64,000 nucleotides of DNA, taken from contig NZ_BJTV01000024.1 of NCBI RefSeq assembly GCF_007176755.1, forward strand, positions 17,618-81,617. Reading direction: 5' to 3'. The stretch comes from Streptomyces sp. 1-11. GTDB lineage: Bacteria > Actinomycetota > Actinomycetes > Streptomycetales > Streptomycetaceae. Under the pieces are notes generated by a model that saw nothing but the letters and a program-made list of their open reading frames with translations, did no database searches and was not told the origin of the DNA. The stretch's first letter is position 1, and each line of letters starts with the position of its first letter. Made by a program: the position numbers and the translations under genes. Shown here in pieces: positions 26,534-34,648 of the stretch.

Positions 26534-27118
26534 TCAGGAGAGACCCGTCAGAGCGTGGATCAGCCGTTCCACCACGTCCTGCGGGTGCGGTACGCCCGGG
26601 CGGCCCGTCATCAGCAGATGGTGCAATGTGCCCACCAGTGCCAGCGCGACCGATCCGGCGTCCAGATCGTCCGTGACGCGCCCCAGGCGCTGTTCGGCGC
26701 CCAGGTAGGTCTCGATGGAAGTCTGGATCGCATTGAAGCCGGGTGCGCCCGCCGCCCAGGCCTCGCGTACGCGCAAGGCCGCTGCCGGCCGGGTCACCGC
26801 CAGCCCGACGACTCCGGGATCCAGGCTCAGCACCGCCGAGGCCAGGGCCGTCAGGTTGCCGGTGACGGAGTCGCTGCCCGCCTTTTCGGGGAGGCGGGCG
26901 GCGAGCGCGGCGGTGCGGGTGAAGCGGTCCAGCACCAGTTCGGCGACGAACTCGTCCAGCCCCGCGAAGTGCGTGTGCAGCACCCCCTTGGCACACCCGG
27001 CTTCGGCCGTGACCGCCCGGCTGGTCAGAGCAGCGGCCCCGTCCCGGGCCAGGACCCGCTCGGCCGCGTCGAAGAGCCGCTCGCGCAGATCGGGGATGGC
27101 CACTCCGCGTGGTGACAC
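26534..27118 (-). CDS. TetR family transcriptional regulator
   Basis: 194 residues. GTG at 27118 is chosen because GGGAGG lies five bases before it; the TTG one codon upstream would be too close. HTH: RERLFDAAERVLARDGAAALTSRAVTAEAGCAKGVLHTHFAGLDEFVAELV, the usual TetR_N. The C-terminal 130 residues form a helical ligand domain. Two palindromes in the 120-base divergent gap are near-certain operators for it, one inside the promoter of the methyltransferase gene, so it represses that gene and itself. Confidence 0.92.
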   Translation of the reverse strand: MSPRGVAIPDLRERLFDAAERVLARDGAAALTSRAVTAEAGCAKGVLHTHFAGLDEFVAELVLDRFTRTAALAARLPEKAGSDSVTGNLTALASAVLSLDPGVVGLAVTRPAAALRVREAWAAGAPGFNAIQTSIETYLGAEQRLGRVTDDLDAGSVALALVGTLHHLLMTGRPGVPHPQDVVERLIHALTGLS

Positions 27119-27141
27119 CAAGTCCTCCCGGACAAAGGGTA

Positions 27142-27185
27142 TTGCAGGTATGGGCGTGCGCCCATACTGTTTGGGCGTGCGCCCA
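27142..27185. promoter_or_regulatory. methyltransferase promoter with two TetR-type operators
   Basis: Operator 1 is TATGGGCGTGCGCCCATA (27149-27166) and operator 2 TGGGCGTGCGCCCA (27172-27185). They share the core and their centres are 21 bases apart, two helical turns. On the plus strand -35 TTGCAG (27142-27147) and -10 TACTGT (27165-27170) have a 17-base spacer that contains operator 1. Confidence 0.8.
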
Positions 27186-27238
27186 TTCTATGGGTGGCCC
27201 ATCGCTTGGCCAACACCCGTCCACGGGAGGTTCCGCTC

Positions 27239-28087
27239 ATGCACGCCATCGTCAACACCGCTCAGGCGCAGGCCTGGAACGGCTATGAGGGCGCCCACTG
27301 GGCAGCGCATCAGGATCGCTGGGACGCCGTGAACGCAGGCTTCGACCAGCCCTTGCTCGACGCCGCGGTCATCACGCCCGGCGACCACGTCCTCGACATC
27401 GGCTGCGGCGCGGGAGCCACGACCCTGCTCGCCGCGCGCGCCGCCGCCCCGCACGGCAGTGCCCTGGGCCTGGATCTGTCCGGCCCTATGCTCCAGCGCG
27501 CCCGAGCCGGCGCCGAGGGCGCGGACTTCGCCAACGTCCGCTTCGAACAGGGCGACGCCCAGGTCCACCCGCTCCCCCGCAGCACGTTCGATGTCGTCAT
27601 CAGCCGCTTCGGCATCATGTTCTTCAGCGACCCCGCCGCCGCCTTCGCCAACATCGCCGCCGCACTGCGCCCGGGCGGCCGCGCCGCCCTGCTGTGCGCC
27701 GCCGAACCCGAGGGCAACCAGTGGCTGACCGCCCTGGCCACCCTCGCAGACCTGCTGCCGCTGGACGGCTTCGGCAAGCCCGGCCCCGGCATGTTCTCCC
27801 TTGCCCCGCCCGGCGCGGCGACCGCCCTGCTGAAGCAGGCGGGGTTTCAGAACGTACGCACCGAACACGTCACGGCCTACGGCAGTTGGGGGCACACCGC
27901 GGCAGAGGCCGCCGACTTCCTGCTGAACTCCGGACCCGGCCGCCACCTCCTCACGCAGACCACCCCCAGCACCGCCACCCGCGCCCAGGCCCGCCTGACC
28001 GACGCCCTTCGCCCCCACGAAGGCGACGCCGGCCTGCGACTGCGCAGCACCGGCTGGCTCCTCACCGCCACCACACCCGAGGCGTGA
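27239..28087 (+). CDS. class I SAM-dependent methyltransferase
   Basis: 282 residues with a GGGAGG site eight bases before the ATG. Methyltransferase motif I is VLDIGCGAGATTLLAARA (about 51), acidic end of strand 2 GLDLSGPML, motif near QGDAQVHPLP, and motif IV/post-I DVVISRFGIMFFSDPAAAFANIAAALRPGG. This is the UbiE/methyltransferase-11/25 type used on small molecules. Substrate unknown. Divergent from and probably repressed by the TetR protein, so the enzyme may detoxify the TetR ligand. Confidence 0.9.
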   Translation: MHAIVNTAQAQAWNGYEGAHWAAHQDRWDAVNAGFDQPLLDAAVITPGDHVLDIGCGAGATTLLAARAAAPHGSALGLDLSGPMLQRARAGAEGADFANVRFEQGDAQVHPLPRSTFDVVISRFGIMFFSDPAAAFANIAAALRPGGRAALLCAAEPEGNQWLTALATLADLLPLDGFGKPGPGMFSLAPPGAATALLKQAGFQNVRTEHVTAYGSWGHTAAEAADFLLNSGPGRHLLTQTTPSTATRAQARLTDALRPHEGDAGLRLRSTGWLLTATTPEA

Positions 28088-28285
28088 CCTTGCAAGCTCC
28101 CCTCCGCCTGCACGCAGCGCAGGCGAGGCCGCGACGAAGGGCTACCGCACCTCGTCCATCCAGGCCAGGCGAACGCCATGCGGATCGGCGCGCGGCGTGG
28201 GAGCGCCCGGCGGGGTCGGCCGGACACCGCCTAGGCGTCAGGAGCCGCGCTCGGCACAGTGATCGTCAGCCATGAGGTGCGACGC

Positions 28286-29584
28286 TCAGGGGGCGAAGGC
28301 CGCGGACAGGATCCGGGTGACCAGGGCGAGGTCGTTGCCGCCGCCGGTGGTGGGGTTGAAGGAGTACACCAGGCGGCGGCGCAGGTCGCGGGTGGTGAAC
28401 ATGCCGTTGGTGTAGCCGAAGGTGGTGCCGGTCTTCCCCCACACGGTCACACCGTTGGGCAGGGTCACGCGCATCAGGCCGGCGGCGTAGTAGGCGCGGC
28501 CCTGTCCCGGGTCGTGGTCGGTGCTGCCGAGGTAGGGGACGTCGGGAACGTCGAACAATTCCGCCTGCTCGGTCGGGGGCAGCAGTTGTCCCCGGAAGAG
28601 TGTGGTCAGGAAGCGGTCGAGGTCGGCGGTGGTGGCGATCATGCCGCCGGCGCCGGGAGTCTGTTCGGTGATGTCGACCAGCTGCGAGCCACCGTCCGGC
28701 CGGGGTACGGCGATGTAGCCGTGGGAGTGGGGGCCGGGGATCGTGGTGTCGGTCTGCGGGGCGGTGGTGTCGCGCAGGTGCAGCGGTTGCAGGATCCGGG
28801 TGGTGATCTCCTGCTGGTAGGTGTGTCCGGTGAGGTGCTCGACGAGCATGGCGGCGACGTAGTAGCCGGTGGCTCCGTAGGCCTGCATGCAACCGGGCTC
28901 GGTGAAGGGGCGTTCGTGCCGGACGGCCTTGGCGACGAGTTCGGCGAGCGGGTGGTCGTCGAAGCGGTGCGCGACGATGCCGTCCGGGGTGGTGGGCAGG
29001 TCGTCCTGGCTCAGTTCGGGCAGGCCGCTGGTGAAGTTGAGCAGGGTGCGGACGGGGATGGGGGGGTAGCTGTCGGGCAGGACGTCCGGCAGATAGTGCT
29101 GGACGGGCTGGTCGAGGTCGACGCGGTGCTCGGCGGCCAGTTGCAGCATCACGGTGGCGATGAAGGTCTTGGTGACACTGCCGAGACGGAACCGGCCGGC
29201 GACCGGCACCGGCGCGCCGGTCGTGATGTCGGCGGCGCCGTACGTACCGGTCCAGTGACCGTCCGGCCCGCTCACGCGTGCCAGCACGCCCGTGACGCGG
29301 TCGGGCGCGCTCGATAGGGCCTGCCGCAACGCCTGCGGATCCAGCTCCGGCAACCGGTCGCTGGTGGTGTTGCGGGTCGGGTCGCTGGTGGTGTCGCGGG
29401 TGGTGTGGCCGGTGCAGTCGACCGCGGTGGCAGGCCGCGCGGCGGGTACCGCGACCGCCGGGACGGCCGTGCCCAGCGCCACGGCGCCGAGGACCGCGCA
29501 GGCGAGCGACGCGACCGGCACCCGCCTGCGTCGGCGCGCTGTCGCCGTGGTCCCGGCGTTGGAGCAAGGAGGCTTGAAAGTCAT
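28286..29584 (-). CDS. secreted serine hydrolase, D-alanyl-D-alanine carboxypeptidase / class C family
   Basis: 432 residues from ATG 29584; GTG 29590 is an alternative and no strong ribosome binding site decides. A basic segment (ARRRRRVPVASLACAV) and hydrophobic core form an export signal ending near PAVAVPAA. Catalytic Ser136 and Lys139 lie in LGSVTKTFIA; the third motif is Lys384-Thr-Gly386. The second motif is Tyr236-Gly-Ala238 instead of YxN, which may alter deacylation. LLNFTSGLPELS follows the Ser motif as in relatives. Extracellular; substrate is a peptidoglycan stem peptide or ester. Confidence 0.87.
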   Translation of the reverse strand: MTFKPPCSNAGTTATARRRRRVPVASLACAVLGAVALGTAVPAVAVPAARPATAVDCTGHTTRDTTSDPTRNTTSDRLPELDPQALRQALSSAPDRVTGVLARVSGPDGHWTGTYGAADITTGAPVPVAGRFRLGSVTKTFIATVMLQLAAEHRVDLDQPVQHYLPDVLPDSYPPIPVRTLLNFTSGLPELSQDDLPTTPDGIVAHRFDDHPLAELVAKAVRHERPFTEPGCMQAYGATGYYVAAMLVEHLTGHTYQQEITTRILQPLHLRDTTAPQTDTTIPGPHSHGYIAVPRPDGGSQLVDITEQTPGAGGMIATTADLDRFLTTLFRGQLLPPTEQAELFDVPDVPYLGSTDHDPGQGRAYYAAGLMRVTLPNGVTVWGKTGTTFGYTNGMFTTRDLRRRLVYSFNPTTGGGNDLALVTRILSAAFAP

Positions 29585-29719
29585 GTCCACGACCGTTCCG
29601 CACAGCCGAGGTGTGACGAATCAGGGCTCGCCCCCGATAGCACCCTGATCGGTCCCTGAGATCGAGGCCAAGGCCGCCCTGGAACCGCCGCCATCAACGA
29701 GTGGCTGTGACCAGTCAGG

Positions 29720-30265
29720 TCACGATCCCGCTGCGTAACAGTGGATGGCCACCAGCTGGGACGGGCTCCATCGTTGCTCGACCGTGGCCATCAATTCCCA
29801 GCCCAGCCGCTCATACAGGGCTGCGGCGGCAGTATCCGACAGCACGACATCGAGCACCGGATGCAGGCCACGGCGGCGTGCTTCCTCCACGGCTTGGCGG
29901 ATCAATAGCGCACCGATGCCATGCCCCCTGGCCTGCGGGGCAACGAACAGCCGACTGACGACTGCGGTCAGGTCCTCGCTCGTTCCGCTCCGCTCGCTCC
30001 ACAAGCCGGGAGCCAGATCTCCTTCGCCGCTGCGGGACAGGCTGACATGGCCAACGAGACGGCCACCGAGTTCAGCGACCCAGGCCCCGAACAGAGAAGC
30101 CTGCAACAACCACTCATGAGGCCGGCCAGGCCAGTTCATCGGGTAACTGTCACGCCGATGGACTTCTGCGAGAACCCTCACGCACTCCTCGACATCGCCG
30201 TCAGCCCTCAGTCGAACCCGGGGGCCTGACCTCTCCACAGCAGCACCGACGCTCTCGTTGTTCAC
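29720..30265 (-). CDS. GNAT family N-acetyltransferase
   Basis: 181 residues. Acetyl-CoA binding motif A reads VSRLFVAPQARGHGIGALLIRQAVEEARRRG (about 104), with RGHGIG as the pyrophosphate loop. ALYERLGWELM is motif B. The N-terminal strands (VRLRADGDVEECVRVLAEVHRRD) fit the fold. Substrate unknown. Transcribed alone. Confidence 0.9.
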   Translation of the reverse strand: MNNESVGAAVERSGPRVRLRADGDVEECVRVLAEVHRRDSYPMNWPGRPHEWLLQASLFGAWVAELGGRLVGHVSLSRSGEGDLAPGLWSERSGTSEDLTAVVSRLFVAPQARGHGIGALLIRQAVEEARRRGLHPVLDVVLSDTAAAALYERLGWELMATVEQRWSPSQLVAIHCYAAGS

Positions 30266-30365
30266 TGCGGCATAGGAACACAGGCCACAGAGTCACAACC
30301 AGTCACTTTCGACACACACCCTGAGGCGTGCGCCGGTCCGACCCGGCGTGGGGCCGGATGAGGTT

Positions 30366-30884
30366 TCACTGGCAGTAGCGCACGATCAGCAGAGCCTCGA
30401 CGTCTCCGGACGGTGCTTGGTACGTGTGCGGAACGTCGGCGGCCCAACTGCCGTGCATGCCGGGGCCGATCAGGGCAGGAGCGGAAGTTTCACCGACGCG
30501 CGCGGTGCCGGCGAGGACGATGATGTGCTCTGTTGTGCCGGGGGTGTGGGCGGCGGACTCCTGCGTCGTTCCGGCACGGATGCGCACTCGGTAGGTTTCC
30601 GTGACCGCCTCGGCAGTCTCGAATCGCTCGGTGAGGACGGCGTCCACGGCGTGGCCGGAGACCTTGGTGGGAAACGCGAGGTTGTGCAGCGCTGTGCTGA
30701 GCGGCACTTCGAGGGCCGTCGTCAGAGCGTAGAGCGTCTCCAGAGTGGGATTGCGCCGGCCGCTCTCCAGTTCGGAGAGCGTCCCTTTGCCGATCTTGGA
30801 CCTGCGGGCCAGCTCGGACAGTGAGATCGCCTGCGCTTCGCGCAATTCCCGCAGGCGCAATCCGACGCGAGTGGCGAGGTCCAT
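30366..30884 (-). CDS. XRE-cupin transcriptional regulator
   Basis: 172 residues. HTH at 8-62: LRLRELREAQAISLSELARRSKIGKGTLSELESGRRNPTLETLYALTTAL. A C-terminal cupin barrel at about 95-170 (HTPGTTEHIIVLAGTARVG, GPGMHGSWAADVPHTYQAP) likely senses a small ligand. It faces the YbaK-SDR operon across 121 bases that contain a 32-base near-palindrome, so it probably controls both itself and that operon. Confidence 0.92.
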   Translation of the reverse strand: MDLATRVGLRLRELREAQAISLSELARRSKIGKGTLSELESGRRNPTLETLYALTTALEVPLSTALHNLAFPTKVSGHAVDAVLTERFETAEAVTETYRVRIRAGTTQESAAHTPGTTEHIIVLAGTARVGETSAPALIGPGMHGSWAADVPHTYQAPSGDVEALLIVRYCQ

Positions 30885-30940
30885 GGTGAGCCCCTTCTTG
30901 TCGCCGATGCCAGTTGATCCGATGCCGCGTGAGATCTATC

Positions 30941-30972
30941 GTTCCACATACGGAACGTTCTGTATATGGAAC
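30941..30972. promoter_or_regulatory. 32-base near-perfect palindrome, candidate XRE-cupin operator
   Basis: The dyad begins GTTCCACATACGGAAC and ends GTTCTGTATATGGAAC; 28 of 32 positions pair and the centre is GAACGTTC. GTTCC/GGAAC half-sites recur four times. On the plus strand TTGATC (30914-30919), 17 bases and TATCGT (30937-30942) form a possible promoter whose -10 abuts it. Confidence 0.75.
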
Positions 30973-31005
30973 ACGTGATGATGCGACCTTGCATGAAGGA
31001 GTCCC

Positions 31006-31497
31006 ATGGGACCTCAGGAAAACGCGTCCCTGCCCGTTCGCAGTATGCAGGTGGCCCGCGCCCTCGCCGCGGCCGGCGTCACGGGTCAGGTACGTGAGCT
31101 GGCGGAATCGACGCGTACGGCCGCCGAGGCCGCCTCGGCCCTGGGGTGCGACGTGGGTGCGATCGCCAACAGCCTCGTATTCATCTCCGATGGTGAAGCC
31201 GTCCTGGTTCTGACCAGCGGTCAGCACAAGGTGAACACCACCGCACTCGCCGCCCGTTGGGGGCGGGGCAAGCTCCGGCGTGCCACTCCCGAGCAAGTAC
31301 GCCAGGCCACCGGACAGGCGATCGGAGGTGTGGCCCCCGTCGGTCACCCCCGTCCGCTTCCCACCGTGGTCGATGCGGTCTTGGCCGACTACGCCCAGGT
31401 CTGGGCCGCCGCAGGAACTCCCCGCACGGTCTTTCCCACCACCGCTGGCGAACTCGTCCGGCTCACAGGTGGACTTCTGCTCCAGGTCGGCCCATGA
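31006..31497 (+). CDS. YbaK/EbsC (prolyl-tRNA deacylase-like) protein
   Basis: 163 residues with a GAAGGAG site. YbaK fold: AALGCDVGAIANSLVFISDGEAVLVLTSGQHKVN, including the conserved Lys of the deacylase pocket. RRATPEQVRQATGQAIGGVAPVGHPRPLPTVVDAVL follows. Relatives hydrolyse Cys-tRNA(Pro) or other mischarged tRNAs. Its stop overlaps the SDR start by four bases (ATGA), so the two are coupled. Confidence 0.92.
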   Translation: MGPQENASLPVRSMQVARALAAAGVTGQVRELAESTRTAAEAASALGCDVGAIANSLVFISDGEAVLVLTSGQHKVNTTALAARWGRGKLRRATPEQVRQATGQAIGGVAPVGHPRPLPTVVDAVLADYAQVWAAAGTPRTVFPTTAGELVRLTGGLLLQVGP

Positions 31498-32273
31498 CCA
31501 AGGGGCCCGTCGGGCTGGGGACGAATCTGTCTGGGCAGGTGGCTCTGGTCACCGGGGGCTCGACCGGGCTCGGCCGGGCCATCGCGCTGGGCCTGGCGTC
31601 CGCCGGATGCACGACGGTGGTAGCCAGCAGGCGGCCGGAGGTATGCCGTCAAGCGGCGGCCGAGATCGCTGCCCGGACGGGCACTGCCGTCCTGGGCCTC
31701 GCCTGCGACGTAACCGAGGAGGACGAGGTTCACCACCTCGTCGAGGAGATCGTCACCGAGTACGGCTGCCTGAACGTGCTGGTGACCAGCGCCGGGATCC
31801 AGGCCCGAGGCGAGCTCGGAGCGCTCGACGCTGTCACGTTGCGTCGCTGCCTGGATGTCAATGTCGTCGGAACCTTCCTCGCCTGCCAGGCGGCTGTGCC
31901 GGTGATGCGCAGTGCCGGGTATGGCCGCATCGTCACCTTGGCCAGTGCCCTCGGGCTCGTCGGTGCCGCAGGTCGGGCAGGCTACGCGGCCAGTAAGGGC
32001 GCGGTCATCCAGCTCACCCGCAGCCTCGGTGCCGAACTCGCCGGCACCGGCATCTGTGTCAACGCGCTGGCTCCAGGTCCCTTTCGCACACCACTGAACG
32101 ACGGCATCGATGACGACCCGCACGTACGGGACTTCCTGGACCACCAAGTCCCCATGAGGCGCTGGGCCGACCCTGAGGAACTGGTCGGTGCGGCAGTCCT
32201 GCTGGCCAGCCCAGCGGCCTCTTACCTCACGGGCGCCGTCCTTCCGGTCGATGGAGGCTGGACCGCCCACTGA
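31494..32273 (+). CDS. short-chain dehydrogenase/reductase
   Basis: 259 residues. Rossmann motif TGGSTGLGRAIALGLA, cofactor Asp in ACDVTEED, the TSAGI strand (usually NNAG), catalytic Ser in VTLASALGLVG and Tyr-x-x-x-Lys in GYAASKGA. LAPGPFRTPLND and GAVLPVDGGWTAH complete a FabG-like enzyme. ASRRPE after strand 2 suggests NADP(H). Start overlaps the ybaK-like stop. Coupled expression with a tRNA-editing protein is common in Streptomyces but unexplained. Confidence 0.92.
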   Translation: MTKGPVGLGTNLSGQVALVTGGSTGLGRAIALGLASAGCTTVVASRRPEVCRQAAAEIAARTGTAVLGLACDVTEEDEVHHLVEEIVTEYGCLNVLVTSAGIQARGELGALDAVTLRRCLDVNVVGTFLACQAAVPVMRSAGYGRIVTLASALGLVGAAGRAGYAASKGAVIQLTRSLGAELAGTGICVNALAPGPFRTPLNDGIDDDPHVRDFLDHQVPMRRWADPEELVGAAVLLASPAASYLTGAVLPVDGGWTAH

Positions 32274-32550
32274 CAGGGCCCGGGGATCCCCGGACCCCTG
32301 GGCCTCTGCGGCCCCTATGACCGGGGGGTAGCCGACGTTCCAGCTGTGCGCGACCAGGAGCGCGGCGATCATCACGCGCAGGCTCTTCAGCCGGGCTTCA
32401 CCGCCGAGGCCGGACTCAGGCCCCCGGCCGCACGGCGGTGAGGGCAGCGGTGCGAGAAGGGGCAGCAGATGTTCACCACTTCGGGAGGCAGTCTCGAGGG
32501 CCACGGCGTTCGACTTGTTCAAGCGCTACGACAGCACCGCTGGCCGGTGC

Positions 32551-33402
32551 TCAGTGGCGGTACGCGGCTGTCGCCTCCTCGATGAATGACCGGATCAACG
32601 GATTGGTGTCTCGTTCGTTCCACACCGCCACCACTCGGCTAGGCGCCATGTCGATCAGCGGCACCACGGTGAACTCGACGGGCAGGTCGTGCCCGAGCGG
32701 GGCCAGGCCGACCGTGCCGTTCCACAGCACGGCCTGCAGGCATTCCTGGACGGCACGCACCACTGGTCCCTCGCGCGGCCTCCCATCGTTCCAGTACGAC
32801 TGCCAGACGGGGTCAGTGCCCTGCGGGAACTGGAACCAGCGGCGGTCGCGCAGCTCGGCCAGCCGCAGTCCCTCGCGGCGGGCCAGTGGGTCGTCGGCGC
32901 GCAGGACCACGCCGACCGGATCGCTCCGCAGCGCTCGCACTCTCAGGGCGGTCTCGTCGAACGGCGCCCGGGTGAGAGCGACGTCGACCAGTCCAGCGCG
33001 CAGTCCACAGGTCGGGTCGGTCAGATCGGTGTCGCGGACACGGATCTCGACGCCGGGGTGGTTCCGGCGGTAGGCGGCGGCCAGCCTGGCCACTCCCGGG
33101 TCGGTGCCGTCGCCCAGGATGCCGACGGTGATGGTCGCGACGCCGGCTGCTGCGCTCACGCGTAGCCGGACGCGGTCGGCATGGTCGAGCAGTGCGCGCG
33201 CCTCGTCGAGCAGCACCGTGCCCACCGGAGTGAGCGTGACGCCGGTCGTCGAGCGGGCGAAGAGCAGGGCCCCGACCTCGGCTTCCAGCTGCTTGATCGC
33301 CCGGCTCAGCGGCGGCTGGCTCATGTGCAGCCGGGTGGCGGCCCGGCCGAAGTGGAGTTCCTCGGCGACCGCCACGAAGTAGCGCAAGGTCCGTAGCTCC
33401 AC
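32551..33402 (-). CDS. LysR family transcriptional regulator
   Basis: 283 residues with GTG start (VELRTLRYFVAVAEELHF). HTH: FGRAATRLHMSQPPLSRAIKQLEAEVGALLFARSTTGVTLTPVG. The remaining 200 residues form the two-lobed effector domain. The longer upstream open frame is not coding. It faces the cupin gene 81 bases away and is its likely regulator. Confidence 0.93.
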   Translation of the reverse strand: MELRTLRYFVAVAEELHFGRAATRLHMSQPPLSRAIKQLEAEVGALLFARSTTGVTLTPVGTVLLDEARALLDHADRVRLRVSAAAGVATITVGILGDGTDPGVARLAAAYRRNHPGVEIRVRDTDLTDPTCGLRAGLVDVALTRAPFDETALRVRALRSDPVGVVLRADDPLARREGLRLAELRDRRWFQFPQGTDPVWQSYWNDGRPREGPVVRAVQECLQAVLWNGTVGLAPLGHDLPVEFTVVPLIDMAPSRVVAVWNERDTNPLIRSFIEEATAAYRH

Positions 33403-33483
33403 GCTGCAACGATACCCATGAGGTATCGGCTCCGCCGAAGGGGTCTTGGACACCGGCGGGGTCCCGGCGGTGCACTGTTGAAC

Positions 33484-33978
33484 GTGACCGATGACATGAA
33501 GACCAGCGAGCCGCAGGCCGACCCCGGCGTATCGGTGGTGGGCCCCCTCGACGGCGAGACGATCGTTCTGGGTACCACGCGCATGCGCGTTCTGGAGGAC
33601 GGCAGCCACACCGGGCACCGCCTCGCGATTGCCGAGTCCGTCCTCGCTCCGCACACGCAAGGTCCGCCGCAGCACCGCCACGGCCGGCACGACGAGGGCT
33701 TCTACATCCTCTCCGGCAACGTGCGGTTCACCGTCGGGGACGAGGAGTACGACGCCACCGCGGGCACGCTCGTCATGGTTCCCCCCGGCACCCCGCACAC
33801 CTTCGCCAACCTGAGCGACCAACCCGCCGTCATGCTCAGCACATTCACACCCGACCTGTACGTGCAGTACTTCCGAGACCTTCAGGAGGTGCTCGCCGGC
33901 GGCCGGCCGCTGACGCCACAGGCCAACCTCGACGCGATGAGCCGCTACGCGACACAGCCCGCCACCGACCTCGCCTGA
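33484..33978 (+). CDS. cupin domain protein
   Basis: 164 residues from GTG 33484; ATG 33496 is possible. Double-stranded beta-helix motifs: GPPQHRHGRHDEGFYILSGNVRF carries the metal ligands (H-x-H, E) and MVPPGTPHTFANLSD the last His. Metal-dependent small-molecule enzyme or binding protein, substrate unknown. Divergent from the LysR gene. Confidence 0.88.
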   Translation: MTDDMKTSEPQADPGVSVVGPLDGETIVLGTTRMRVLEDGSHTGHRLAIAESVLAPHTQGPPQHRHGRHDEGFYILSGNVRFTVGDEEYDATAGTLVMVPPGTPHTFANLSDQPAVMLSTFTPDLYVQYFRDLQEVLAGGRPLTPQANLDAMSRYATQPATDLA

Positions 33979-34148
33979 AGCCGACGGGACGAAACGGCCC
34001 GGCCGCCCACCTTTCGACCCCTGGGCCACGACGCGCCCGCCTTTCGCGTCCCAACCCCTCGGACGACGGACCGGCCTTCCCCGGGGGCTTCCCCGGCACT
34101 CGACACAACCGACAGGCCCCCGCAATCCGGGGCTCGTGAACGGGAACC

Positions 34149-34508
34149 ATGAACATCGCCTACTGGATCGTCGCGGGGCTGCTCGCGCTCTTCTACTTCT
34201 ACGCAGGCACGCTGAAGGTGATCCGCAGTCGCGATCAACTCCGGCCGATGATGGCTTGGGTCGACCGCATGCCCCTTCCCGCCCTCAGGGCGCTGGGGGT
34301 GATCGAGATACTCGGCGCGACCGGACTGATCCTGCCACGGCTGACCGGTACCGCTCCCTGGCTGGCGTCGGCCGCAGCCATCGGTTTCGTGCTCCTACAG
34401 ACCGGTGCGATCGCCGTACACCTGACCGGCGAGGACCGCCGGGTCACACTCAATGTCGGACTCACCGCCACCGCGGCTGTGACCGCCTGGTTGGCCGCCC
34501 AGCTGTGA
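34149..34508 (+). CDS. DoxX family membrane protein
   Basis: 119 residues, four hydrophobic helices at about 3-20, 46-63, 69-90 and 97-117. WIVAGLLALFYFYAGTLKV is the usual first-helix signature, with the AG--K motif. Members take part in respiration-linked or thiol redox processes, but function is poorly known. It is likely monocistronic. Confidence 0.85.
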   Translation: MNIAYWIVAGLLALFYFYAGTLKVIRSRDQLRPMMAWVDRMPLPALRALGVIEILGATGLILPRLTGTAPWLASAAAIGFVLLQTGAIAVHLTGEDRRVTLNVGLTATAAVTAWLAAQL

Positions 34509-34648
34509 TCGGGGCCCAACCCCCGACCTGCGGAGGCAACGGCTCGGCCGGCCGCCACACGGCCGCTGTCACTTCCCAAAAACATCGAACACGCCGCCGT
34601 CCACGCGCTGCTCGGTGATCTGCTGTCGAAACTCGTGAACAAGCACGT

